From positions 682,001 to 746,000 of the forward strand of contig CBDFJL010000003.1 in assembly GCA_965248495.1 (NCBI GenBank): a stretch of DNA of 64,000 nt, given 5' to 3'. Positions 15,925 to 23,990 of this stretch are shown one piece after another. The DNA is from CAUYXS01 sp965248495 (lineage in GTDB: Bacteria > Chloroflexota > Dehalococcoidia > Lucifugimonadales > Australimonadaceae). The notes beneath the pieces are model-generated. The model had not been told where the DNA came from. It saw only the letters and a list, made by a program, of their open reading frames with translations, and searched no databases. Made by a program: the position numbers and the translations under genes. Position 1 is the stretch's first letter. The number at the start of each line of letters is the position of its first letter.

Positions 15925-17691
15925 ATGGTAGACCAGCAAAGCTCGACACCGACCACCCGGAAGGTAGTGCTCAAGGCACTGCCGCTACCGGAAGCCATCT
16001 CCGTTGGGGCCTTCGCCGAGAAGATGGGGGTTGAGCCGATTCAGGTCATCAAGCAGTTCATGCGCATAGGCGTCTTCGCCAGCATCAACGAAGTCGTCGA
16101 CTACGAGACCGCTTCCGCCGTCGCCCGCCAGTTTGGCTTCGCTGCCCGATCGGCGGAGGCGATAAAGAAGGCGGCTTCGGGTGGCCTCGGCGAGGAGGAC
16201 GACCTAAACCTCGAACCGCGGGCGCCGGTGGTGACCATCCTCGGCCATGTCGACCACGGCAAGACCTCGCTCCTCGATGCCATCCGCCAGACGGACGTTG
16301 TCGCGGGGGAGGCCGGGGGCATCACCCAACACATCGGGGCCTATCAGGTCGAGCATGCCGGCAATCTGCTCACCTTTATCGACACCCCAGGGCACGCAGC
16401 CTTCACGGCGATGCGCGCCCGAGGAGCTCAGGTAACCGACATCGCGGTGCTGGTGGTCGCGGCGGACGACGGCGTCATGCCTCAGACGGCCGAGGCCATC
16501 GACCACATCAAGGCCGCCGGAGTCCCCATCATCGTCGCTATCAACAAGATCGACGTCGATGGCACTGACCCAGAGCGAGTCCGCCGCCAGCTGTCCGAGC
16601 GCGAGCTGCTAGTGGAGAAGTGGGGTGGGGACATCGTGGACGTCGAGGTCTCGGCCAAGACCCACCAGGGGCTCGACGAACTGCTCGACAGCATCCAGGT
16701 GGTCGCCGAGGTCGCGGAGCTCAAGGCCAACCCCGAGCGCGCCGCACTCGGCGTGATCATCGAAGCCAAGGTGGACAGAAGCCGCGGTCCCGTCGCTACC
16801 GTGCTCGTGCAGACCGGCACGCTCAAGGTTGGCGACGCCGTCGTCGTAGGCACGGCGAAGGGCCGCGTCAAAGCATTGGTGGACTACAAGGGCATGCGCC
16901 TCCAGGAGGCCGGGCCCTCAATGCCTATCGAGGTGCTCGGCTTCGACGACCTTCCGACCGCCGGGGACCGGGTGATCGTCGTCGCTGACGACCGAGCCGC
17001 GCGGGACGTCATGGAGGAGCGGCAGCGGCTCGCCCAAGAGCGCTCCGGTTCCACGCTCCAAGAGCTCGGCACCCGAGCGGCGGGAGGGTCCGAAGGTCTG
17101 AACTTGGTGATAAAGACGGACGTCTACGGCAGCGTCGACGCTGTGCGCCAGTCGGTCGAGCAGCTCAGCACCGACGAAACCCGGGTGCGGGTAATCCACG
17201 CGGCTCCCGGCACGATCACTGAAAGCGATGTCCTGCTCGCGGCGGCCTCGAAGGCGCTGATCGTCAGCTTCAACACGAGGACCGAGCCGGGAGCGAAGCG
17301 CCGGGCGGACCAGGACCACGTCGAGATACGGAACTACAACATCATCTACCGGCTCATCGAGGACGTCGAGCAGGCTATCCAGGGCCTGGCGACTCCCGTG
17401 CTCCGTGACGTGGTCGAGGGCACGCTGGAGATCCGCGCGGTCTTTGGCCTCAGCCGCGGGCGCAACAGTGCCGGCTGCTACGTGACCGACGGCCAGGTCT
17501 CCCGCGGCTCCATGGCCCGCGTCATGCGCAACGGCAGCGAGCTCTTCGACGGCCCGATCTCCAGCCTCCGGCGCTTCAAGGACGACGTGCGTCAGGTTGC
17601 GCAGGGATACGAGTGCGGCATAACCATGGACGGCTTCGATGACTTCCAAGAGGGCGACAAGATCGAGGCGCACCGCCAGGAAGCCTCCTAG
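15925..17691 (+). CDS. infB: Translation initiation factor IF-2 (short form)
   Basis: IF-2 is the GTPase that places initiator fMet-tRNA on the 30S subunit. At 588 residues it lacks the long repetitive N-terminal region of many IF-2 proteins. An IF2_N-like domain covers residues 23-85. The G domain has G1 GHVDHGKT (107-114), G3 DTPGHAAF and G4 NKID. Domain II and the fMet-tRNA-binding C2 domain follow. AGGAGG about 15 nt upstream supports ATG 15925. It is the central gene of the nusA operon. Confidence 0.97.
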   Translation: MVDQQSSTPTTRKVVLKALPLPEAISVGAFAEKMGVEPIQVIKQFMRIGVFASINEVVDYETASAVARQFGFAARSAEAIKKAASGGLGEEDDLNLEPRAPVVTILGHVDHGKTSLLDAIRQTDVVAGEAGGITQHIGAYQVEHAGNLLTFIDTPGHAAFTAMRARGAQVTDIAVLVVAADDGVMPQTAEAIDHIKAAGVPIIVAINKIDVDGTDPERVRRQLSERELLVEKWGGDIVDVEVSAKTHQGLDELLDSIQVVAEVAELKANPERAALGVIIEAKVDRSRGPVATVLVQTGTLKVGDAVVVGTAKGRVKALVDYKGMRLQEAGPSMPIEVLGFDDLPTAGDRVIVVADDRAARDVMEERQRLAQERSGSTLQELGTRAAGGSEGLNLVIKTDVYGSVDAVRQSVEQLSTDETRVRVIHAAPGTITESDVLLAAASKALIVSFNTRTEPGAKRRADQDHVEIRNYNIIYRLIEDVEQAIQGLATPVLRDVVEGTLEIRAVFGLSRGRNSAGCYVTDGQVSRGSMARVMRNGSELFDGPISSLRRFKDDVRQVAQGYECGITMDGFDDFQEGDKIEAHRQEAS

Positions 17692-17712
17692 CGGCGCCGG
17701 CGGCCGCTGTGA

Positions 17713-18108
17713 GTGCCAGCCGTGAACCGACGGAGCGAACGCGTTGCCGGCGAGATCCAGGCTGAGCTAGGCCGACTGGTCTCAGCGCAGCTGCGAGACC
17801 CGCGCCTCGGGGCCATGGTCACCATCGCCCGTGTCCATCTGACCAGCGACCTGCGTGAGGCGACCGCCTGGATTACGGTTCTGGGCGATACCGAGGAGCG
17901 CAAGTCGGCCCTCACCGCCCTCTTCTCGGCTACCGGGTACCTACGCCGCGAGGTCGGGCAAGCGCTCAGGCTGCGCCATGTACCCGCGTTGCGCTTCGAG
18001 CTCGACAGCACGGTCGAAGACGGTGATCGCGTGCTCAGCGCCTTGAACGAGGCGCTCCAAACCGACGCGGCCGCCGGTTCGGCTCGGCCGGAGGTCACCG
18101 GTGGCTAA
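17713..18108 (+). CDS. rbfA: Ribosome-binding factor A
   Basis: RbfA binds the immature 30S subunit and helps 16S rRNA 5'-end maturation. The product (131 residues from GTG 17713; a second GTG at 17722 is equally possible) has NRRSERVAGEIQAELGRLVSAQLRDPRLGAMVTI typical of the KH-like fold. It lies 21 bp after infB and overlaps truB by 8 bp, so it is translated in the same operon. Confidence 0.93.
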   Translation: MPAVNRRSERVAGEIQAELGRLVSAQLRDPRLGAMVTIARVHLTSDLREATAWITVLGDTEERKSALTALFSATGYLRREVGQALRLRHVPALRFELDSTVEDGDRVLSALNEALQTDAAAGSARPEVTGG

Positions 18109-19054
18109 ACAGATCGCCGACGGCATCCTGAACTTCGACAAGCCGACAGGCACCACGTCCATGGACATCGTCCGTACGGTGAAACGCTTCACGCACGTCC
18201 GCCGCGTCGGCCATGCCGGCACGCTCGACCCGATCGCCGCCGGGGTGCTCCCGATCTGCATGGGGCAGGCGACCAGACTCATGGAGTACATGATCGACGG
18301 GCGCAAGATCTACCGCGCCGAGTTGACGCTGGGCGCCGTCACCGATACGTACGACGCGGATGGTCAGGTCTTGGAGACAGCTGACCCGTCGGGTATCACG
18401 CGGGCGCAGGTGGAGGCGCTCCTCCCGGTGTTCACGGGCACCGTTCAACAGCAGCCTCCCATGTACAGCGCACTCAAGCACGAAGGGCAACGGCTCTACG
18501 ACCTGGCTCGGGCCGGCGTTGAGGTTGAGCGTCCGACCCGCGAAGTCACGGTCTACGACCTGTCGCTGACCGACTGGGCGCCTCCCAAGCTCACCGTCGT
18601 CGCGGAGTGTGGGCGGGGCTTCTACATGCGCACGCTAGCGCAGGACATCGGCCAGGCGCTGGGCTGCGGAGCGCACTTGAGCGCTCTTACGCGGCTGCAA
18701 GCGGGCACGTTCTCCATCGAGGACGGTATCTCGCTGGAGCGCTTCGAGCACTCCGCAGCCGAGGGCGAGTGGCGGGACCTGCTGTTGCCTCCCGACGCGG
18801 CGGTGGCCGACCTCGAGTCCTTGGCCCTTGAGCCCGCGGGCGAGCGCCAACTCCGCAACGGCCAACCCGTCACCGTCCGCCCCGGCGCTGGCGCAGGGGT
18901 CACGTACGCGGAACACGCGGAGCGCCGGCGGGCCTATTCGTCGGTCGGGCGGTTTCTGGCCATCGTGCGGTTCAACCGTGCCCAAAACCAGTGGCAGCCG
19001 GAGCGCGTCTTCGATCTGGCTGAGCCCTCGTCGTTGGCACCGAAGGCCGATTGA
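18101..19054 (+). CDS. truB: tRNA pseudouridine(55) synthase
   Basis: TruB converts U55 of the tRNA T-loop to pseudouridine. The 317-residue product begins with the family pattern GILNFDKPTGTTSMDIV and has the catalytic Asp in GHAGTLDPIAAGVLPI (about residue 46). Later segments are KIYRAELTLG and the CGRGFYMRTLAQDIG motif. It starts with GTG inside the end of rbfA. The C-terminal 70 residues resemble a PUA-like region. Confidence 0.94.
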   Translation: MAKQIADGILNFDKPTGTTSMDIVRTVKRFTHVRRVGHAGTLDPIAAGVLPICMGQATRLMEYMIDGRKIYRAELTLGAVTDTYDADGQVLETADPSGITRAQVEALLPVFTGTVQQQPPMYSALKHEGQRLYDLARAGVEVERPTREVTVYDLSLTDWAPPKLTVVAECGRGFYMRTLAQDIGQALGCGAHLSALTRLQAGTFSIEDGISLERFEHSAAEGEWRDLLLPPDAAVADLESLALEPAGERQLRNGQPVTVRPGAGAGVTYAEHAERRRAYSSVGRFLAIVRFNRAQNQWQPERVFDLAEPSSLAPKAD

Positions 19055-19338
19055 TGCTCAGCGTCACCGAAAAGGCCAAGCGCGAGCTCAAGCGTGTCGC
19101 GGAGCAGCGAGGGCTCAGCCCCGCGCAGTGCCTGCGGCTGAGCATCCCGCCCAAGTGGACCGGCGAGGGCGACTTTGGTGTGGTCATCGACGTCGCGGAC
19201 CCGACCGACGTCATCGTCAGCTACCAGGCCGCGCCCGTCCTGCGCATGGAGCCGGAGGTCGCCGAGCGCCTCGCCAGCTCCATGCTGGACTACAAGGAGA
19301 CGCCCGCAGGGCTTGGCTTCGCGCTGGACGTTTTCTAG
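19054..19338 (+). CDS. HesB-like (A-type carrier fold) protein lacking the cysteine ligands
   Basis: The ATG overlaps the truB stop (TGATG), so it is the last gene of the nusA operon. The 94-residue product opens LSVTEKAKRELKRVAEQRG and contains DFGVVIDVADPTD, as in HesB/IscA-like proteins. Canonical members hold Fe-S clusters with three Cys (one central, a CGC near the end). Here there is a single Cys (residue 26), not at those places, and the protein ends GLGFALDVF. It is therefore probably not a cluster carrier. The stop is TAG, so no Sec read-through is hidden. Confidence 0.75.
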   Translation: MLSVTEKAKRELKRVAEQRGLSPAQCLRLSIPPKWTGEGDFGVVIDVADPTDVIVSYQAAPVLRMEPEVAERLASSMLDYKETPAGLGFALDVF

Positions 19339-19435
19339 CCGCCTCGAGTCTTACGCAACCTGAGACTCAGCTTCAGCCCCCGGCCAGTGCACTGTGCGCC
19401 TCACCGTAGGTCTGACGGCCAGGGCTCCGAGCGAT

Positions 19436-19464
19436 TTGACAGCCGCGCCCGTTGACGATAAATG
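19436..19464 (+). promoter_or_regulatory. Putative promoter of the inositol-lipid genes
   Basis: A consensus TTGACA (19436-19441), a 17-nt spacer and TAAATG (19459-19464, weak -10) lie 110 bp upstream of the inositol phosphate synthase start. The rest of 19339-19575 shows no gene. Confidence 0.45.
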
Positions 19465-19575
19465 TCCTCTGCACCATGCGATGGATTTGGGCCTGAAGGC
19501 CCACGCCATCACCGCATCGTTTGGGCTAGCCTGAGCCCAAGACCGAACGTTCAGCAGGCTCATGAGGAGTGTGTA

Positions 19576-20661
19576 TTGGGGAAGATCAAAGTAGCCATCG
19601 TCGGTGTCGGCAACTGCGCCTCGTCCTTCGTCCAGGGGATCCACAAGTACCGGGAGACCCCCACAGACGAATTCATCACAGGGATCATGCATCCGATGTT
19701 GGGCGATTACCACATCGGGGATATCGAAGTGGTCGCCGCCTTCGACGTGGACATCACCAAGGTGGACAAGGACCTGTCCGAGGCCATCTTCGCCGGCCAG
19801 AACAATACGATCAAATTCTGGGACGTCCCACACACTGGGGTGACCGTCCAACGCGGCATGACCCACGACGGCATCGGCAAGTACCTCTCGCAGGTCATCG
19901 TGAAGGCGCCCGACCCCAAGGACGGCATGCCGTCGGTGGCCCAAGTGCTCCGCGAGCGTGACGTCGACGTGGTCATCAACTACCTGCCGGTCGGCTCTGA
20001 GGAGGCGACCAAGTGGTACGTTGAGCAGGCGCTGGCGGCCGGCTGCGGCTTCGTCAACTGCATTCCCGTGTTTATCGCCCGCGAGCCCTATTGGCAGCGC
20101 CGCTTCAAGGACGCCGGTGTCCCCATCGTCGGCGACGACATCAAGTCACAGGTGGGTGCGACCATCACCCATCGCGTGCTGACCAACCTGTTCAAGGACC
20201 GCGGCGTCAAGGTGGAGCGCACCTACCAGCTGAACTTCGGCGGCAACACCGACTTCATGAACATGCTGGAGCGCGAGCGCCTGGAGTCGAAGAAGGAGTC
20301 GAAGACCAACGCGGTGATCTCGCAGCTGCCCTACGACCTGGGCGCAGAGAACGTCCACGTGGGCCCCAGCGACTACGTCCCTTGGTTGAAGGACCGCAAG
20401 TGGTGCCATATTCGGATCGAGGGAACCACCTTTGGTGACGTGCCATTGAACTTGGAGCTGAAGCTGGAGGTATGGGACAGCCCCAACTCGGCCGGAGTGG
20501 TCGTCGACGCGGTGCGTACCGCGAAGATCGCCATGGACCGCGGGCAATCGGGGTCGTTGGAGGGCCCGAGCGCCTACTTCATGAAGTCCCCACCTATCCA
20601 GTTCACCGACGACCAGGCGCGCGACATGGTTGAAGAGTTCATCACCGGGAACGGCGCCTAG
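19576..20661 (+). CDS. ino1: Inositol-3-phosphate synthase
   Basis: The enzyme isomerises glucose-6-phosphate to 1L-myo-inositol-1-phosphate using NAD. The 361-residue product begins with the Rossmann stretch KIKVAIVGVGNCASS and carries the family segments NYLPVGSEEATKWY, GDDIKSQVGATI, NFGGNTDFMNM and KLEVWDSPNSAGVVVDAVR, matching the actinobacterial/archaeal-type enzyme. TTG 19576 is chosen because GAGGAG lies 6 nt upstream; the frame stays open further upstream but without similarity. The next two genes use inositol phosphate, so the three probably form one pathway. Confidence 0.93.
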   Translation: MGKIKVAIVGVGNCASSFVQGIHKYRETPTDEFITGIMHPMLGDYHIGDIEVVAAFDVDITKVDKDLSEAIFAGQNNTIKFWDVPHTGVTVQRGMTHDGIGKYLSQVIVKAPDPKDGMPSVAQVLRERDVDVVINYLPVGSEEATKWYVEQALAAGCGFVNCIPVFIAREPYWQRRFKDAGVPIVGDDIKSQVGATITHRVLTNLFKDRGVKVERTYQLNFGGNTDFMNMLERERLESKKESKTNAVISQLPYDLGAENVHVGPSDYVPWLKDRKWCHIRIEGTTFGDVPLNLELKLEVWDSPNSAGVVVDAVRTAKIAMDRGQSGSLEGPSAYFMKSPPIQFTDDQARDMVEEFITGNGA

Positions 20662-20671
20662 GAGCGAAGCG

Positions 20672-21862
20672 TTGACAGAGACGGCCGCAAACGGCCTGGC
20701 GGGCGCGGGCCTAGGTTCCGGGCCTCTCAAGATCGCCATGGTCTCGCCGTACGACTACGGCACACCAGGCGGCGTGAACGCGCACGTCTCGAACCTCGCC
20801 CACCAGCTGCGGCTCAAGGGTCACACCGTCAAGGTGGTGGCGCCACTGGCCAACGCCAAGGAAAAGGACCTGGAGCCCGACTTCATCCCGATGGGCAGGC
20901 CCGTGCCCATCCCGGCGGCCGGCTCCATCGCCCGCGTCTCGCTCTCCTACTGGCGGGAGCGCAGCGTTCGCGCCTTGCTCCAACGCGAGCAGTTCGACAT
21001 CTGCCACCTGCACGAGCCGGCGGCACCGTGGCTGCCGCTCGCGGTCCTGCGCTGCTCCGACGCCACCAACATCGGCACCTTCCATACGTTCCGCGGCAAC
21101 CGGTTCTACCGCTGGTGGCGCTACTACGCGCGGCGCTACTTCCCCAAGCTCCACGGCCGTATCGCCGTGTCCAAGCCGGCGATGGAGACCGTCAGCAAGT
21201 TGTTCCCCGGCGAGTACTCCGTCATCTCAAACGGCGTGGACGTCGAGCGGTTCGGGACGCTGTTGCCGCGGCTTGAGCGCTTCGACGATGGGAAGCTGAA
21301 TATCCTCTTCGTCTCGAGGCTGGAGCGCCGCAAGGGGTTAAAGCACCTAGTGGCGGCCTTTAGCCGGCTCAAGTGGCAGTACCCGTACCTGCGCCTCATC
21401 GTCGTAGGCGCAGGTAACCCCGGTGAGGAGGTGCTGGGCCTGATCAGCCAGCACGGACTCGAAGCCGACGTGGAGTTGGTGGGCGGGGTGCCCCAGGCGG
21501 ACCTGCCGCGCTACTACCAGGCGGCCGATATCTTCTGCGCTCCGAACACGGGGAGGGAGAGCTTCGGTATCATCCTCGTCGAGGCCATGGCCGCCAGCAA
21601 ACCCATCGTGGCTTCGCGGATCGACGGCTTCAGCGGCGTCATGTCTGACGGCGTCGAAGGCCTCATGGTCGCGCCGGGCAACGCGGAGGAACTGGCTGGC
21701 GCCCTGAAGCGGCTCATCGACAACCCTCTCCTGCGTCAGGAGTTGGGGGAGCGGGGCAGGGTGAGCGTCGAGGCCTACCGGTGGGAGCGCGTGGCGGACG
21801 AAGTCGAGGCGTTCTACCGAGCGCGGATTGCGGAGCGCATGGGTCTCGGGGCCCCGGTATGA
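20672..21862 (+). CDS. GT4-family glycosyltransferase, PimA/PimB-like
   Basis: The 396-residue product is a GT-B enzyme. Its N-domain begins KIAMVSPYDYGTPGGVNAHV, as in phosphatidylinositol mannosyltransferase PimA. The C-domain has FVSRLERRKGLKHLV and the nucleotide-sugar motif ESFGIILVEAMAASKPIVAS (E-x7-E). TTG 20672 is supported by GGAG 7 nt upstream; it starts 11 bp after ino1. Placed between inositol phosphate synthase and a phosphatidyltransferase, it likely mannosylates an inositol phospholipid. The sugar and acceptor are inferred. Confidence 0.85.
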   Translation: MTETAANGLAGAGLGSGPLKIAMVSPYDYGTPGGVNAHVSNLAHQLRLKGHTVKVVAPLANAKEKDLEPDFIPMGRPVPIPAAGSIARVSLSYWRERSVRALLQREQFDICHLHEPAAPWLPLAVLRCSDATNIGTFHTFRGNRFYRWWRYYARRYFPKLHGRIAVSKPAMETVSKLFPGEYSVISNGVDVERFGTLLPRLERFDDGKLNILFVSRLERRKGLKHLVAAFSRLKWQYPYLRLIVVGAGNPGEEVLGLISQHGLEADVELVGGVPQADLPRYYQAADIFCAPNTGRESFGIILVEAMAASKPIVASRIDGFSGVMSDGVEGLMVAPGNAEELAGALKRLIDNPLLRQELGERGRVSVEAYRWERVADEVEAFYRARIAERMGLGAPV

Positions 21863-22455
21863 GCACCCTCAGGTCGGCCCCGCGGCTCCAGGCCAAGGCC
21901 TGGGTGGCGCGATGGGTCAGCGGACCAAGCGCCCGGCTGCTGGTCGCCCTTCACGTCTCTCCCAACGCCGTCACGCTCTCCGGCCTAGCGGTGGTCGGAG
22001 GCGCAGCCTGGCTCATCGCCGAAGGGCATCTGCTTGCCGGCGGCATTGTGATGCTGGCCGGCGCAACGCTGGATCTACTCGACGGCGCGGTGGCTCGGCT
22101 GAGCGGCTCCGCGAGCAAGTTCGGTGCCTACCTGGACTCGCTGGCGGACCGGATCTCGGAGGCTGTCGTCCTGTTTGGGCTGCTGGTCTACTTCGTGCGC
22201 GGCGACAACGAGATCGGGGCCTACGTCGCCTTTTCCGCCGTGGCGGTATCGACGATGGTGAGCTACTCGAGGGCCCGCGCCGAGGGGATTGGTGTCCAGG
22301 GCGATGTCGGGTTCATGGGACGGCCCGAGCGCGTCGTCGTGCTTGGCGGCGGGCTGCTCGCGGGCTACCCAATCCCCGCCCTCGGTATCATCGTAGCCGT
22401 GGGATCGCTCACGGTCCTCCAGCGTCTCGTCCATGTGTGGCGGGCGACCCGCTAA
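21859..22455 (+). CDS. CDP-alcohol phosphatidyltransferase (probable phosphatidylinositol phosphate synthase)
   Basis: This integral membrane family joins CDP-diacylglycerol to an alcohol. The complete motif D75-G-x2-A-R-x8-G-x3-D93-x3-D97 is present in the 198-residue product, with about five or six hydrophobic segments. The start overlaps the glycosyltransferase stop (ATGA). In mycobacteria a linked enzyme (PgsA1) makes phosphatidylinositol phosphate. Context with ino1 and a PimA-like enzyme makes inositol phosphate the likely acceptor, but glycerol phosphate cannot be excluded from motifs alone. Confidence 0.85.
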   Translation: MSTLRSAPRLQAKAWVARWVSGPSARLLVALHVSPNAVTLSGLAVVGGAAWLIAEGHLLAGGIVMLAGATLDLLDGAVARLSGSASKFGAYLDSLADRISEAVVLFGLLVYFVRGDNEIGAYVAFSAVAVSTMVSYSRARAEGIGVQGDVGFMGRPERVVVLGGGLLAGYPIPALGIIVAVGSLTVLQRLVHVWRATR

Positions 22456-22474
22456 GCGCGGACTCCCGCGGCGC

Positions 22475-22483
22475 TGCTACAAT
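22475..22483 (+). promoter_or_regulatory. Extended -10 (TGC-TACAAT) of the Sec-oxidoreductase gene
   Basis: TGC directly precedes TACAAT 60 nt upstream of ATG 22543. No -35 is needed for such promoters and none is visible. Confidence 0.45.
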
Positions 22484-22542
22484 TCTCCAATCCCCGCGCG
22501 GCCGCCCACCGTGGCCGCGACGCAAGCGAGGCTGAAGACACG

Positions 22543-23265
22543 ATGCCACTTCTCTCCGACGGCGACTGCGAAATCCTACGGGAGCGTTTCCAGCGCCTGG
22601 ACGCCCCGGTGACCGTCAAGCTCTTCGGTGAGTCGGACGCCATGTCGATCCTCACCATCCCTGGTCGTACGCCCAACGAGATGGCGAAGGTGACCCGTGA
22701 GCTATTGGAGGAGGTGGCGGCGCTATCCGACAAGCTGTCACTTGAGGCGTACGACGTGAACGGCGACGGCAAGGCGGAGGCCGATCGGCTCGGCATCGAG
22801 CGCATCCCGGCCATTGTGCTCGGGGACGACGACGGTGGACGCGTGCGCTTTTACGGCGCGCCGGTCGGCAACGAGTTTCCGACCATCCTCGAAGGTATCG
22901 ACGCGCTGTCCAATGGCACGCCAAAGGTCCGCCAGGAGGTCGCGCGAGCGCTCGCTGAGCACGTGGACCAGCCCGTCAACCTCAAGGTGTTCGTCACACC
23001 CACCTGACCGCACTGCCCTACTGTGGCCCGTGCGGCCCACGCGATGGCGATGGTCAACCCGAAGGTGACCGCCGAGGTCTTCGAGGTCCAGGAGTTCCCG
23101 GACGTCGCGCGCCAGTATCAGGTGATGGGCGTGCCTAAGACGGTCATCAACGACACGGCGGAGTTCGTGGGAGCCGTCCCGGACGAGGTGTTCCTGAACG
23201 CAATCCTCCAGGCCATCGGGAAGCCCGCCGTGGAGTTCACGCCTCCGGGCGACGCATCGTCATAG
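22543..23265 (+). CDS. Thioredoxin-fold (PDO/glutaredoxin-like) oxidoreductase, selenoprotein with UxxC motif
   Basis: One frame of 240 codons contains a single internal TGA at codon 155 (23005-23007). Two thioredoxin-like halves are visible, as in archaeal protein disulfide oxidoreductase and the AhpF N-domain. The first half lacks a CxxC but has the cis-Pro loop (ERIPAIV). The second half reads LKVFVTPT-U-PHCPTVARAA with cis-Pro MGVPKTV. The TGA replaces the first Cys of the CPHC redox motif, giving U-x-x-C. Similarity continues without a break across the TGA, and a SECIS-like hairpin follows. Partner reductase is unknown. Confidence 0.9.
23023..23040 (+). promoter_or_regulatory. Bacterial SECIS-like stem-loop of the UxxC oxidoreductase
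   Basis: Bases 23023-23028 (GTGGCC) pair with 23034-23040 (GGCCCAC) with one bulged C, leaving loop CGUGC. The loop begins 22 nt after the UGA and has G at its second position, fitting the bacterial SECIS model. Confidence 0.65.
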
Positions 23266-23426
23266 CCGGAGCCCCGCCCCGCGGTCTGTACGTCTCCTGC
23301 CCCTCGCGTCGTGCTGCGCCTCCAACTGGGCTCAGGAGGCTCGGCGAAAATCTCCCGGGTACTCACTGCTTGACACGTCTTGTATCATCCGCTTTCGTAA
23401 GTTATTACTTATACTAAGGAAGGCGC

Positions 23427-23981
23427 ATGATGACGCAGCAGACACCCGACCCCGTCCAGCTCTACCGAGGAGCCGTAGCCAACACGCGATCGATTCTCAG
23501 TGGAGTGCGTGAGGATCAGTTCAGTGGCCCGACGCCGTGCGTCGAATGGGACGTTCGCACCCTCGTCGACCACGTGGTCGAGGGCACCGTGGGCTCGGCC
23601 GGCCTATTCTCGGGGGGTGCGTACCAGCCGACAGAGGGCTCCCCGGCCGAGCGCTTCGGCGCCGCCGCCGACCGCATCCTCGAAGAGGCGTCGAAGCCGG
23701 GTACGCTGGAGCAGCAGTTCGACACGCCGTTCGGCACCATGCCGGGGGGCGAGTTCCTGGTCGGCGCGTTCATGGACGTGCTCATCCACGGCTGGGACAT
23801 CGCCAAGGCGACCGGCCAGCAGGCGACACTCCCGGACGCGCTCACCCAGGCGTGCCACGCCATGTTCGAGCCGAACATGGGCGGCCTGCGTCACAGCGGC
23901 GCTTTCGGCACTGAGGTGGGCGTGCCGGCGGGGTCCGACGCGACGGCCCAGCTCGTGGGGATGTTCGGCCGACAGCCCTAG
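23427..23981 (+). CDS. DinB-fold / mycothiol-dependent maleylpyruvate isomerase-like (TIGR03086-type) protein
   Basis: The 184-residue product has the pattern of the metal-binding four-helix DinB/MDMPI family: PTPCVEWDVRTLVDHVVEG (first His), and later FMDVLIHGWDIAKATGQ (second His). Family members use mycothiol or related thiols, or have unknown roles. AAGGAAGG precedes ATG 23427. A near-perfect inverted repeat (GTAAGT-TATT-ACTTAT, 23398-23413) lies just upstream and may be an operator. The catalytic role is not established here. Confidence 0.75.
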   Translation: MMTQQTPDPVQLYRGAVANTRSILSGVREDQFSGPTPCVEWDVRTLVDHVVEGTVGSAGLFSGGAYQPTEGSPAERFGAAADRILEEASKPGTLEQQFDTPFGTMPGGEFLVGAFMDVLIHGWDIAKATGQQATLPDALTQACHAMFEPNMGGLRHSGAFGTEVGVPAGSDATAQLVGMFGRQP

Positions 23982-23990
23982 GCTGAAGGT

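Noticed and set aside
19339..19341. Sec read-through at the end of the Cys-less HesB-like gene
   Set aside because: The stop is TAG and the downstream frame shows no family similarity.
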